A stretch of DNA of 64,000 bases, from positions 36,726,566-36,790,565 of the forward strand of contig NC_086375.1 in assembly GCF_036588685.1 (NCBI RefSeq). Direction: 5' to 3'. Of this stretch, positions 10,622 through 23,275 are shown piece after piece. Made by a program: the position numbers and the translations under genes. The number at the start of each line of letters is the position of its first letter. Positions within the stretch are counted from its first letter, which is position 1. This stretch comes from Mytilus trossulus (taxonomy: Eukaryota > Mollusca > Bivalvia > Mytilida > Mytilidae). The notes beneath the pieces are model-generated. The model saw only the letters and a list, made by a program, of their open reading frames with translations. It ran no database searches and was not told where the DNA came from.

Positions 10622-12182
10622 GGTGTTGAGATTTAAAAGTTGATAGTGAAATGATATAAAAAGAATAGTCTGATGGAATATTAATATAAATATGGATATA
10701 TAGTTAGTGCCAGCAATTTGTATACTCATTTTGACTTTGATTGTTATTGTCGCGCTGGTGCTGCTTTGTTTGTCCACACAACACAAATATTCAGTAATTT
10801 TTATCAGCATTCTTATTGTTGAATATACGTTTGAACTACTACGTGTATTATATTTTGTGAAAATTTACGGGAATATAAACAATTTTTCCTTGTATTTTCT
10901 TCCTGTAAGCAGTATGCCTACAATTTCGATTATTTGTTCTGTATTCATCGGCACAATAGTTTTGACCACCCTCCCATTTAAACAATCTTCATTAACAGTC
11001 GCTTGTTTGATATATGGTTTATTATCGATGACATTAATCACAGTCTGGAACAATTTTTTGGGAACATGCTTGATAACGGAAAAATATTCCTACTATGGCT
11101 TTGATGACTCACGACTAAACACAGCTTTATACTGTTACGAAAAACTGGATCCATGGACAAGTGGTTACTTTCTGGAATATTTTCTTTTAAGTATTCCCAC
11201 ATTAGCATTACTGTATGACAAACTATACAAAACGTCATCCTTTTCTGGTAAGTAATCATTTGTACGACCTTAAGTTGCACGTGACCTCTAGAACAAAACA
11301 AAACGTAGGTTGCAATAGTAGGCCGAAGTTGTGGTTGCAGTTTGTTAGCTTTTAAGAAATAGGCAAAATATGCAAGAAATAGGTACTACCTGAAATTGTA
11401 AAGTATAAATATGGAATAATTTAATTACTGGTGGGTTTTTTTCTTTTAAACCTCTACATTGTCACTACTGCAAAATCATAATACAACAAAATTGTCCGAG
11501 TTATTTTTTAATATTAATGAGCCACTGATATGATGTTTTAATGCAAGTATCTTTTAAATGAATTGTGGAGAAGGAGAATTGGAGCAATAACCAATCAATT
11601 TGAAAAAAAAAATGAAATGGCACTATTTACTTATCTATCTCTTTCTAAAACTCGTTCCAAAGAGACTGAAATATCGGCTAATGGACATTAAAAAAAAACA
11701 ACCAGATATCGTAGTGAAATATAAAAGCAAACAATCTTAAGATAATGGTACTCTGATTTTTGTTTTGAGGAATAACAAAGATTTTTATCTCAGTCTGATA
11801 GTAAAATTATGTACTATTTCATGTATCTATAAGCATACTCTGTTTGATATCTTGTTTTTTATTTCAGAGTTGTGGTACCCTCCTTTAAAGGAAACGTGCT
11901 CTATCTGTCGTTTCAACATTGTATTTTACAACCATATATTGGCGCTTGCCCTCCTTATGATTTGGTGCTTCAGACCGACTTTTTCCTTTTTTTATTGCAT
12001 TTGTATCCTCTTTTCCAGGTGCGTCTAATTATATTGACTTATTCATCATGATATCATCAATGTCATGTTTTATTCTTGTTTTGACGAACATTCTCAGATT
12101 TTATCTTTTTCGGAAATTAGACTTTAAGGTTGATAATGAAAGTGAATATAACGGAAAATCCGTAAAATGTGAGCAAAATTAA
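10622..12182 (+). pseudogene. 7TM receptor-like gene, copy C (codon-4 stop, 30-codon deletion, frameshift)
   Basis: First coding exon 10622-11247 (expected ATG 10692), intron gtaagt...tttcag, last exon 11868-12182. TAG at 10701-10703 is the fourth codon. From 10704 the frame is open through TM5. Relative to A, D and E there is an in-frame 90-nt deletion in the TM4-TM5 loop, which removes two of the four loop cysteines. In the last exon, a run of seven T (11987-11993) holds one T too many for the frame. Without it the sequence would read on through TM7 to a stop at 12180-12182; with it translation ends at about 12028. The homopolymer could be a sequencing error, but the codon-4 stop cannot be explained that way. 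Confidence 0.75.
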
Positions 12183-12299
12183 ATGACTAGTAAGAAAACA
12201 TGTATCTTTCAGTATCTTTTTCGAAATGATTCAAATATATTATAAGCATATTTGACCTTAGATTTTCCAAACTATAATTTGTCATGTACCAGTAAAAAA

Positions 12300-12720
12300 G
12301 ACAAATAAAATTGAGAATGGAAATGGGGAATGTGTCAAAGAGACAACAACCCGACCAAATAAAAAAACAACAGCAGAAGGTCACCAACAGGTCTTCAATG
12401 TAGCGAAAAATTCCCGCACCCGGAGGCGTCCTTCAGCTGGCCCCTAAACAAATATATACTAGTTCAGTGATAATGAACGCCATACTAATTTCCAAATTGT
12501 ACACAAGAAACTGAAATTAAAATAATACAAGACTAACAAAGGCCAGAGGCTCCTGACTTGGGACAGGCGCAAAAATGCGGCGGGGTTAAACATGTTTGTG
12601 AGATCTCAACCCTCCCCCTATACCTCTAACCAATGTAAAAAAAGTAAACGCATAACAATACGCACATTAAAATTCAGTTCAAGAGAAGTCCGAGTCTGAT
12701 GTCAGAAGATGTAACCAAAG
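12300..12720 (-). repeat. Interspersed repeat family R2 (long copy)
   Basis: Contains gtcaaagagacaacaaccc, ccggaggcgtccttcagctgg and gaggctcctgacttggg. Related copies lie at 40592-40735 and 47030-47335 (opposite orientation) and, more diverged, at about 54490-54640 (same orientation). No coding capacity is visible. I recall the same motif as very common in bivalve sequence, but I cannot assign it to a class. Confidence 0.7.
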
Positions 12721-13721
12721 AAAATAAACAAAATGACAATAATACATAAATAACAACAGACTACTAGCAGTTAACTGACATGCCAGCTCAAGACTTCAAT
12801 TAAACTGACTGAAAGATTATGATTTCATCATATGAACATCAGGCACAATCCTTCCCGTTAGGGGTTTAATATCATACCATTATAACATATATGAGAAGAA
12901 CATAATCCGTGTCATGCCAACAACTGTTTTAGAATAAATGTGTTTAGTTCCGACGCAAAGACCTTATCAGTGACTTAATATTAACGCCAAAACATGCAAT
13001 CTTTAATGACTTGACAACAGTATCGTAATTATATCCATTCTTAATAAGTCTATTCAAAGGTTTTGTAAGTTTCTGAGGTGAATACTGACACCTACTGAAA
13101 TACTGAAAATACGGTTACAAATAAACTTCAACTTCAATGGTTTATGATTTTGCTGATATGGGTACCCAAACAAATATTCTCACAGTATTTTTAGTCTTGT
13201 TCATCAGTTCATTTGCGTATATATAATCATTGATGAATCTATCATTGCATTTGTAAAATATAAATGTTGCATTTTCGTTCGTTTTTGTTGCACATTAGAG
13301 TTTCTGCTGTTTCGTTGTTTTCATTAAATCGATTTATGACTTTTGGACAGCGGTTTACTACTGGTGCCTTTATTGGTGTATATTTCATATTTCAATGGTT
13401 AGTTTCTATTGGATTCATTATAATTTGATAGGTCGTCGTGCTTTGTAATCGTACATTTAAGTTTACAAAATATTCTCCACTGAAACAACAGAACCAAGTT
13501 TGACCAAAATGGGCTACAATCATAATTGAGAAATCTAGTATAAACACATGTCTGATGACCCTGCTTGCCAACCAATAAAAATGAGAATGGAAATAAGGAA
13601 TGTGTTGCCCGAGATATCTAGAAAGTAAACATGGTTAATATGAAAGTGTTGTTTATTATTTTGAAAACTTTTATGAATAGACAAAATCTAACAGGGCAAT
13701 TGTTCATTAAATAGTTATCAA

Positions 13722-13800
13722 AGGTACCAGGATTATAATTCAATACGCTTGATGCGCGTTTCGTCTGCATAAGACTCATCGGTGACGCTCATTTCAAAAT
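13722..13800 (+). repeat. Interspersed repeat family R1 (short copy)
   Basis: Carries the family signature taccaggat...gcgcgtttcgtct...gactcatc.gtgacgct. Other copies: 1-105, 16370-16720, 26200-26940, 28862-29045 (- strand), 30470-30660, 43255-43430. Confidence 0.7.
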
Positions 13801-16369
13801 GGTTATTAAGCCAAAGAACATAGTTGAAATAAACTGCAGAGCAAATTTTACCAACTTTTCATTGTTGCCATTCATTTAGAAAACTATAAAAGATAAAGAG
13901 AAACTTTTCCAAAATGATCAAGATATACGAATAAGTATGCATTGCTGAAATTACCAGTTGGCTATTAAAGTTATTGCCCTCTGATGACAACTTGAACTAT
14001 TTCTTTTTTTGTTTTAGATTTAAATCTTAAAACTACAAATCTCCAATTTCAATATAGAAAGATAGAGACTTCAATTCATAATATGATATTTATCATTTGG
14101 AATGTTATTGGAAGTTTATAGATATTTATTACTATTGCTGCCGGAGGTATATTTTTTGGTTCACAAAGTTGTGTGTTAAATTACTTAGTATAGATACTAT
14201 TATATATGTGATGTATGCATATGTATATATGAGATTATTGTATTGTACTGAAATACAAATATTTTGATTAAATGCAGGCTCCAGTCTGTCTGCACGGCAA
14301 GAATAAAGACATGATCTACATTAACGACCATATTGCAGAAGTTTTCCTTTACTCTTTTTTTATTTATTGCACTTTAATGGCTATTTTTTCACTTTATTTT
14401 GTAAATTAAAATTAGAACATATCAATGAAAATTTTCGATGACAAAAATGATCGGCAAACAAGTCCACAAACAAGTACAATGTGCTAATAGTAAATAGAAT
14501 GTCACTATTCAAACTGAGTGATTGCCCTTGAAAGGGCATTTTAGTTTTACAATTTTGTTTTGTATTTTGAGAAAACAAAACAAAAATAGAGGGAAAATAA
14601 ACTAACAAAATGATCAGCATTACATCAAAAAGTTTTGTCAAGAATTCTGTTCTGTTTAAAATATTTGAGACAGTCCATTGTTTATTATGTACATACATTT
14701 TTGTACACCTAGGTGATCGACAAATGATCTTCGGAGCCTCGACTTTGATTTTGTCTTTGTCTTTCTTAGATTAAGATGAATGATTATTAGAATTATTTTT
14801 CAGTTATGTTGTATGTCTGTGATGTATATTAACAGCACCTTCATCACAGTTCGGCTGCTGGATCCCAATTATTTTGTCTGTAAGGGCTGCTCACCTAATT
14901 TTATCAATATAATTAACGGAGCTATAAAAACAACTGCAATGTAAGTAGGATGTTAGGCTAGCTAATAAACCGGTTTTATTCCACCATTGTCTTCGAAAAA
15001 TGTATGTTCGAAGTCAGGAGTATTGAAGTTTTTTTTCACTTTTACAGTTGATTGATGGCTTTTGATTTTGTCAGTGTTTATGGCCTAACCATTTTTTGCA
15101 CATCTGTTCATTAGACCATATAGGCCAGGTGATCTTTTCTCATCACTCGGTGTACGTCACTGTCGTTCAGCGTCGTCTGTTAACTGATCTTAACTTTTAC
15201 AAATAATTTCTCATATGAAAGTACATGGCTAAATTTAACCAATCATCATTGATGTATCTTGTTTCAAATATGTGTCTAATATGTGTCTGTTGACCCCGCC
15301 TGTCAACTATGATGGCCTACATGAACTCACAATAAATATAAGGTAAAATGAAAGTTTCGACTACTAATTTGAAAATCGCTTGAAATAGAAAAAATCTGAC
15401 AAAGACAAAACTTCCAAAAGAATATACTTCTTGTCCATCTATCTGTGTTATAAGACTCCTTGGACAAATTGTTCATTTGATTTTTGATTTGCCTGTTATC
15501 TCGAAAATTATTATAGAAAGAGACAACCTTTAGAACGTAACAACAATCAGCAAAAACAAATCTACACATAAGTTATCCTGATCAAAATTGTCAGATGACT
15601 CCTTATAAGAGTTATAGTCCTTTGGTGACGATTTTTATCAATTCTTAAAAAATGTGCTGCAAAAATTTCTCAAAAGCAAAAATTAAAAAGCCCACATAGC
15701 GTTATTCAGTGCCGATATCATATGACCTTTTAGCGCCTGCATATTAAACTTACCTAGTCGTTTGAAAATTTAACAACCACAAAACGCGAGAGCAGTTACA
15801 TAAGTAAATGCGAAAAACAACAAAAGGAAATGTAATCTAATTAGTCGAAAACAATGTAAAAAAAGGAAAATCGACGAAATGACATACACAATACACAAAA
15901 AATAACGGTTAGATCGATACGTACCTCATCAATAACCGGGGTTGAATATTGGTGCTTCAGAAGTGTTAACATGTCCTGGTCTATTTGTGGCATTCAAGGT
16001 GGAACGATAGTATTTACTTTCCGGGACCTAAGTTGCTCTTTCTGTACCCTTCTTCTGTTAATGATCCAAACACTGTGATTGAACAAAAAAATAAAGAATG
16101 CGGAACCTACTGAACATAATTTCCCAAAGCTGAGGAATTAATCGGATGAAATAAGTTTTAACTGTGTATGTAGGGTCTGGTTCAGTGTTGTTATAATTCT
16201 TATTAAAAAAAAATGCAAATATTATTTCTACTACCTTAAAACAAATTGGACGCCGACATAAATTATAAAGGGCATTACAAGCCTTGTTGAGTGCCATTAT
16301 GCAATGGCAGGGGTTCCCGACAGCTAAAATTGTCGTTTCAAAGGTTCCCCAAAACCGACATAATAAGCA

Positions 16370-16720
16370 ACCTGTGGATCCACGAATTTTTTAGAGTTCC
16401 AATGACGATGTTTAACGTAAGGATTTCCACAATCAGTTTTGGCAAATACAGCTAAGGTTATCTTTTCCTGAGGTAGAAAAATCTTAGTATTTAAAAAATT
16501 CAAACGTTTTAAAAACAGTTAATTTATAAATTTAACCATATCAATTATAGTTCATGTCAGCACAAAATTGCTGACTACTGGGCTAGTGATGCCCTCGGGG
16601 AATTAAAACTACACCAGTAGTACCTTCGACCTAGTGGTTGAATAAACTCATCATAGATACCAGGATTACATTTTGTATTTAAGCTAAACGCATGTTTTGT
16701 CAACAAAACTACTTATGATT
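16370..16720 (+). repeat. Interspersed repeat family R1 (extended copy)
   Basis: Shows the longer form of the family: a left part with ggcaaatacagctaaggt, a middle part with tgactactgggct.gtgat, then the ataccaggat segment. The same order recurs three times at 26200-26940 and in part at 31020-31180, so these segments belong to one repeat unit. Confidence 0.65.
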
Positions 16721-17753
16721 GAGTTCAGTTCAATAATAGAAGTTTTTTTCCCTTTAAAAATGTCCTGTACCAAGTCAGGTGATGGCAATTGTCACATTAT
16801 TGTTCGTTTCTGTATGTGTTACATTTTGACGTTGCATCGTTTGTTTTCTCTTATTTTTTAGTGTAAATTCACATTGCGATAAGACGTGTCACGGTCCTTG
16901 TTTATCCCAAATTTATGTATTTGGTTTTGAAGTTATATTTGTTATTCTCATGGGATTTTGCCTGATGCTTGGTCCGTTTCTGTTTGTGTTACATTTCAGT
17001 GTTGTGTCGTTGTTCTCTTATATTTAATGTGTTTCCCTCGGTTTTAGTTTGTTACCCCGATTTTGTTTTTTGTCCATGGATTTATGAGTTTTGAACAGCG
17101 GTATACTACTGTTGCCTTTATTTATCTACTACATTCACCACTGTACATTTTAATTCGGTTTTAAATAACTTTTAATGATGACTCGTTTGCATTACATAAA
17201 AGGCATTCCTGTACATGTACTTGACTGGAACTTGTTCCTCATGGCCAGATTTAAGATTTCGATTGGCTAAATTTACTGAAAGTTAAAAAGAGAAAGAAGA
17301 AAAAAGACACAAAACTAGTTAAGGATGAAAGAGGGGAAATAATTGTATGATTTCATTTCATAAAACGTTTTTGAAAGGGATCAATGTCAACTCGCACATT
17401 TAATAACATGTCCTCACCCAACTCGTACCCTATATTTACCAACTTGTAAGCAAGTTTCTAGCATCTTGTTCCCAATATCTATAATCAGATATCATTGAGA
17501 ATGGAGTATGCCACTTTAAACGAATGAAGACCGTCAAATGCGTTAAAAGTTCACAGATACTGCAAATTGAGCGAATATGTATGTTAGTTATATTAGTCAG
17601 CTAACATTATACATGTATTTATCATGATATACTCTTACAAATTAACGATATTTTTTCAACCTTAAAGGATTAAATTTGAACAAAATTAAACCAAAAGCAG
17701 AATGTAAATTGTCGTCTACGTTTCCCATAAAGAAAGCTGGCTGCAATAAAGAT

Positions 17754-17983
17754 GAGGCCCCTCATGGGGGGGGGGGGTCCTAGTAATCACATAATCACCA
17801 TTTTTTTGCCAATATAATCACATAATCATTAAATATTTGCTTATCTTTAGTAATCAAATAATCATAAACTAAAAATACAGTCCTAGGTAATCAAATAATC
17901 ATGAAATATTTGGCTTAATAATCAAATAATCATTAAAAAAACGGCCAAGTAATCACATAATCAAAAACCCCATGAGGGCCCTC
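17754..17983 (+). mobile_element. Small element with 16-bp inverted ends, AAAGAT target duplication and ATAATCA array
   Basis: Left end GAGGCCCCTCATGGGG (17754-17769) matches the reverse complement of the right end CCCCATGAGGGCCCTC (17968-17983) at 15 of 16 positions. AAAGAT flanks both sides (17748-17753 and 17984-17989), as expected of a 6-bp target duplication. The related spacer of copy A near 1085-1110 lacks the insert. The interior is a degenerate array of taatca(c/a)ataatca units, about ten in 200 bp, with a 12-G run just inside the left end. No ORF. Confidence 0.8.
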
Positions 17984-18149
17984 AAAGATCGTAAGAATAT
18001 ATCGTAATCAAAATATTATTAAAGCCGCTGTCACAGTGCCTAGGATAGATAAATCTTCAGAAGAATAATCATCTTTCGCAATAATAGGTTTCACGCGAAC
18101 AATATTCTTCGATCTAATCTGACATTATTTTACAGCTAGGTTTAAACTA

Positions 18150-18318
18150 CAAGAAAGTTAAGGATTTATGTTTGCAATCATTTAAACCGAATGGTGATTT
18201 ATATTGATAAGATGACCTCAACAAATACTTCAGTAAATATTAAACAGGAAGCTAAGTTCAATTGAAATTTTCCTTTTGTACGGAACGGTGTGCACTATGT
18301 CCTGTTCGATGGAAACAG
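18150..18318 (+). promoter_or_regulatory. 7TM copy D: conserved leader exon and proximal promoter
   Basis: Conserved block ending in acag|gtaagc at 18318/18319. Its partner acceptor (cttttacag) ends at 18840, so the intron is 18319-18840. As in copy A, an ATG just before the donor opens an upstream ORF that crosses the splice and stops before the main start. The kappa-B-like site is degenerate here (GAAATTTTCC). Confidence 0.55.
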
Positions 18319-18909
18319 GTAAGCTTCAGAAAGTACATAACATAACATGCGAAAAAGATCCCGTATTTGGTTTTGTAAAAATTGTGTATTTCTCTTGGGA
18401 AAAATATACACTTAAGACATATTAAAGAGTAAAACAACAAGACTAAACACATTCAAGGAAAATTTAAAACAGAGAGTAACTTAAAAATGGTAGTATCAAA
18501 AGCTCAAAATCATTTAACAAATGGAAAACAATTGTCCTATTTCAGACTTGGTACAGCTATTTCATTTTATAGAGAAACAAAATGGTGGATTCACCCTAGA
18601 CCATTTTCGTAAAATACAAATACGTATTATTACTAAAATATATGGAAAAAAATTAATAAATTCGATTACGAGTATACGATAATCATAACGGAAAAGGCTC
18701 CAACACTCTATTAAATTCTCTTTAAACCGATATGACAAACAACACATACAAATTTTAAAAAAAAATACAATTATACTTTCTGTCTGGGCTTCAAAACTTA
18801 TGGAATATAAATTAAATCGATTCCCATTGATCTTTTACAGAGTATCCAGATTTTGCAGTTATAAGTAGAATGATTTAAAATGATAGCTTGATAGAATATC
18901 AATTCAAAA

Positions 18910-20489
18910 ATGGATCTATCGTTAGTGCCAGAAATTTTAATTATTATTTTGACTTTCATTGTTATTGTTGCGCTGGTGTCGCTATATAGGTCAGCACGAC
19001 ACAAATATTCAACAATTTTTATCATGATGATTATTGTGGAATATATATTTGAACTGCTTCGTGTTTTATATTTTGTTAAATTTTATTGGGATAGAACAAA
19101 TGTGTTCCTGTTTTATTTCCCTCTCAGAGGAATGCCTATAGTTTCATTGACCTGTTCCGTTCTACTTGGCACAATTATATTGTCTTCCGTTCCATTAAAA
19201 ACATTGTTAGTTAAAGTTGTCTGTTTCGTCTATGTCTATTTATCGCTGATAACAATAATTATATGGAACTATTTCTTGGCAACATGTCTGATTGTTGAAC
19301 ATCCTGCCAAAAACAAACACACTAACTGTGATTCATACCTGAAAGATTGGAACCTCATGGATTACTATCAATGCCTAAACGATGGGACAATTAGTATGTT
19401 ACATATCATGAACAAACCAAGACCTATTACATCTTTCTATTGCTTTGAGAATCAGGAACCTGTGACCAGCGGTTATTTTCTGGAATATTTGCTATTTTTT
19501 GTCCCGTCTTTTGTAGTACTATATCAGACAGTATACAAAACGTCATCATTTTCTGGTTAGTATTATTTTTAGTTTGTAAGATATTAAAGTGTCCAATGAC
19601 AATAATATATTTTTGCAATTTTCCAAAGTGGTCAAATAAAAAGAAATATAATTTTATTGAGTATTTTCGACATCGTAATTGTTAAGTCATTTTGATTTTT
19701 TTTCCGAGTGATATTCTGTGTACACATTTTGACGATAATGATTTGATTATGTGCGATAAAATGTGTCTAGGTCGATTTTAAAATAAAAATAGTAATGTTT
19801 ATGAATAACTTTTTCGAATTTCATTTCTATTATGTATCACAACTAGCCATGTTTTGAAATCACATTGTTATCATGCATTAAGTATCTGCTACTTGACGTA
19901 AGATAAAAAAACAATAAATTGAACTTTTATTAATAGATATAAAAAATAATACCTCAATGGAACCTTCAGCAGTGTGAGCTTACTTGTTCATCCTTGAGAA
20001 AAATGTACAATTATTACATCATTAAAACATCATCAAGATACCAGTAAGCTTATAATTATATGACTGACAAAATTTATTAAAATTTTAAATATTAGTAGAA
20101 CAATGATATAGTACTTAAACATATTCTCATTTTGTATATTGTTTTCCATTTCAGAACTGAAGAATTCTTCATTAAAGGAAACATGTTCCATCTGCCGTTT
20201 CAACACTTCACTTTATAACCATACAATGTCGCGCGCCCTCTTCATAATGTGGTGCGTTAGACCGACTTTTTATGTATTTATTGTATCCGGATTTAATCCT
20301 GCTTCATCTATTTATATTGACTCATTTATCATGATATCATCAGCGACATTTTTTATCCTGGTTTTGTATGATATTCTTAAGTTCTATCTTTTTCCAAAAA
20401 TAGACTGTATTAATGGTAATAAAAGTGAATATAACGGCGACATTAAAAACTGTGGACAACAAAAAGAGAATTCCATAGATTGGGTGTAA
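18910..20489 (+). CDS. Seven-transmembrane receptor-like protein, copy D (intact)
   Basis: CDS 18910-19555 joined to 20155-20489 (donor ctg|gttagt, acceptor ccatttcag, phase 1): 981 nt, 326 aa. Hydrophobic helices lie at about residues 10-28, 35-57, 73-95, 102-126, 187-208, 242-262 and 267-294. Short basic loops follow TM1 and TM3, and there is a 60-residue TM4-TM5 loop with Cys 126, 140, 155 and 178. By the positive-inside rule this gives an outside N terminus and cytoplasmic tail, the layout of a G-protein-coupled receptor. C226-S-I-C229 lies in the third inner loop and W-C-V-R-P in TM6. I see no DRY or NPxxY motif and do not recognise the family. There is no N-terminal signal peptide apart from TM1. 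The start is the ATG shared by position with A and E. Chemosensory or immune receptor is only a guess from tandem clustering and topology. Confidence 0.8.
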
Positions 20490-23057
20490 ATTGAATGCTT
20501 AGAAAACATTATAAGCTAGATCGAGCCGTAATATGATTGTGAGCAAAATGGATGTTTAGAAAATAATAACTTTTGTATTTTTCTGATGTAATAAGCAAGA
20601 ACAAAACGCTTTCGTTGTCATGGTTGCTGCATAATAAGCAATTTCGATTATTAAAAATTGAATTATTTGTAAAACCAACAAAAGCATTTTAACTGGCCTT
20701 TTGCATAGTATACATAAAACATATACTACAAGCAAAGTAAAATTTAATCATTTAATTAATTTCAATTACCTCCATGTTTAACTAAATATTGGTTTATGTA
20801 CAAACAAATAATTATGTCATCATAATATATGATAATTTCTGTTTTCCTATAATGAAAGCTTTATGCTAAATTAATGAAACATTAATGATTGAATTGACTA
20901 GTGTAAGCAAAAATGTTCACTTTGAGTTTAGGTATCTTATGTGTGGTAGGTGATACATACCATGGAAAATGGGTACAATGTATATCATTTTTTGTTGTTT
21001 AAACTTAACATATATTAAAATTGGACTATTTTATTGAATATTAATTTGATTTATTTCTGAACGTCAGCTTAGTATGACAGGGGAACGATAATCTTTAATA
21101 TGTATCACAATTCACTGAATAAGTGAATGTTCATGGACGTTTTATATACCCTCGTTTGAAAACCTTTCACAACACTGAATACTTGTATGCGGTATATATG
21201 TTTCAAAGCGTCGTCTTTATTTCAACACATGCTATAATACTAATGGGGTCAAACTTGGTGTTTTGCCTAGACAAGAGAGACATTTTCAAAGTTCACAGTA
21301 GATAAATGCATCATAGATATCGATAATACTAAAATAACGAGGTCCAATGTGTCAGCCGTCATGGGGTAAAAACGACAAATGAAAGAATTCAACTTTATAT
21401 ATGGCTAATATAGGACAATGGTGTCGATTAAAAATAACACCACTCCATTTGCTGTCAACATAATAAATATTGCCAATAATTAACAAGTTCTGGGTCGAAT
21501 TCGATACCGATACCAATAGTATGTTCACCTGTTACCTATTACCTTATCTGTAAGTTCCGCAACTGACGGGCGCACCACCATAAGGTGTATTTAGGATTTT
21601 GCTATATACACGGATCATAACCACACTACTAAATTCTATCATTGTCACATTGTTCCCTATTGTAGTATTTTAATCAGTATGACTGTCTAAGATGACAATA
21701 CGAAAATAGTAAAAATCGGGACTTAAATTAAGGCGTATAGGTACAGTTTTCAATTTGTCGTCAAATAATTCAACTTTATTTAAAACTAATATGGGACAAT
21801 GCTATTGATTAAAGAATACTCCATCCAGGGCCCTTTTATTTTCCAAAAAAATATTACCGATAATAGTTCCAGGTCGACGGGTTCAAACAGAAAGATTTTG
21901 AAAGCAGAAAAAACTATGAGTCTTATAACCGACATGACTTTATCAGATGACAATCCCAATACTATAATAAGGCTTACGCATAGTTATATACTTAAATTTA
22001 GTCACGGATCCGCGATGTCCCGGGTGTGTTCTACTGAGGATGAAAATTATTCTTATACGCTAGTCGGATGTCTCGTCTACAGAAGACTCAATATCAAAGA
22101 AGACAAAAATGCTAAACAAAGTACAAAGTTAAAGAGCATTATGGATACAAAATTATGAAACGATGGCTATACACTTGATATTCATGTCAATAACGAAGTG
22201 TTAAATACTGGGCTGGTGATACTCTCTGTGACGAAAGGTCCACCAGTACATATCATATTTGGCCAACGGTTTAGGTACTCCTTCTTCAATCTTTTTTTTT
22301 CTCGTTCAAATACCCTATGCTTATTGTTTATTATCGATCAAATGTGCTTAAATTCGGTAAATCAATGTCCTATACGTTGGCGCTCAAACGTCTCTTTTAT
22401 TGCTCAAAGTCAACTACGGGTATCATATACCTTTGTATACTACAAGGAGTAAAAATCCGGTAATGTATACTTTTCTTTTCAAATGATACAAGAAGATCAT
22501 TGACCTACTATATCTTAAAGAGAGCTCTATCATGAATTGTTTGGATCCCTTCTCGATCTTAATAAGGCTGTAAAGTACGAGTAATTTCAGAGAGCTAAAA
22601 TATACCTTTTGGAAAAAATAAATAAAATCTAGCATTGAAAAAAAAAAATCAAACAGACATCAAAGGTAAACGTGACAATTAATGAATTATAGCTGTCAAA
22701 AATATGTAAACATGCATCACAGATATATAGAACAGCTGTCTTAACAAAGTCTTGACAAAAGACCCTGGCAAAATGGGTAATCACGATTTTTGAAGAACAT
22801 TAACACTGCAGACTCTCTAACTGCTTTAGTTGCATGGTTATTATCGTCGTTCAAATCTAATACTACTTCACATAGAAAATAAATTGTTTGAAAATTAAAT
22901 AACATAAATCCGCGGGTAGATTTTAACCTTAACATTCGGTACACAACTGCAAATAAATTGAAAAATACAAAAAAACTTTATAATAAGTCTTATTGTTTGG
23001 ACTAAAGCGCCAGGCAACACTATACCATTATGATTTAATCGATCTTACAATATTAAA

Positions 23058-23275
23058 AAGAAGATGTGGTATAATTGCCAATAAGACAACTATCCACAAA
23101 AGACCAAAATGACACAAACATTTACAATTATAGGTCACCGTACCGTTCAACAATCAGCAAAGCCCATACCGCATATAGTCAGCTAAAAAAGGCCCCGATA
23201 AGACAATGTAAAACAATTCAAGCAAGAAAACTAACGGCCTTATTCATGTAAAAAAATGAAGTATTAATTAACTTT
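23058..23275 (+). repeat. Interspersed repeat family R3
   Basis: Signature aagatgtggtat.attgccaat.agacaactatccacaaaag, then a gtcaccgtac segment and ggccccgataagacaatg. Other copies: 5438-5660, 9567-9789, 44985-45230 (diverged) and 60985-61060 (fragment). Non-coding. Confidence 0.75.

Larger units (their letters stand above)
6881..11009 (+). repeat. 4.13-kb tandem duplication, unit 2
   Basis: Second unit of the direct duplication (first unit 2,753-6,880). After 11,009 the sequence continues into the genuine remainder of copy C (atatatgg...), whereas after 6,880 it jumps back to copy A sequence (atacaagatg...). This proves the order of events: the hybrid junction lies at 6880/6881. Near-identity means either a very recent duplication or two haplotypes wrongly placed in tandem in the assembly. 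Confidence 0.9.
12183..18149. other. Long spacer between copies C and D, repeat-rich, no gene seen
   Basis: Holds an interspersed repeat at about 12300-12720 and others near 13270-13400, 13722-13800, 15120-15190, 16370-16720 and 16965-17125. It also holds the ATAATCA element at 17754-17983. The open frames at 14381-14698 and 15327-15569 on the - strand are AT-rich, lack similarity to anything I know and have no splice or codon support. About 17,990-18,150 resumes similarity with the spacers upstream of the other copies. Confidence 0.6.

Noticed and set aside
14381-14698. Open frame of 105 codons on the - strand
   Set aside because: AT-driven composition, no recognisable domain, no splice partners and no paralogue in the array spacers.
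17776-17967. CRISPR-like look of the ATAATCA repeats
   Set aside because: Units are too short and degenerate, spacers are irregular, and the context is an animal genome with transposon ends and a target duplication.
21799-22158. Open frame of 119 codons on the + strand
   Set aside because: Reads through repeated segments related to 21390-21500 and the R1 family; no domain.
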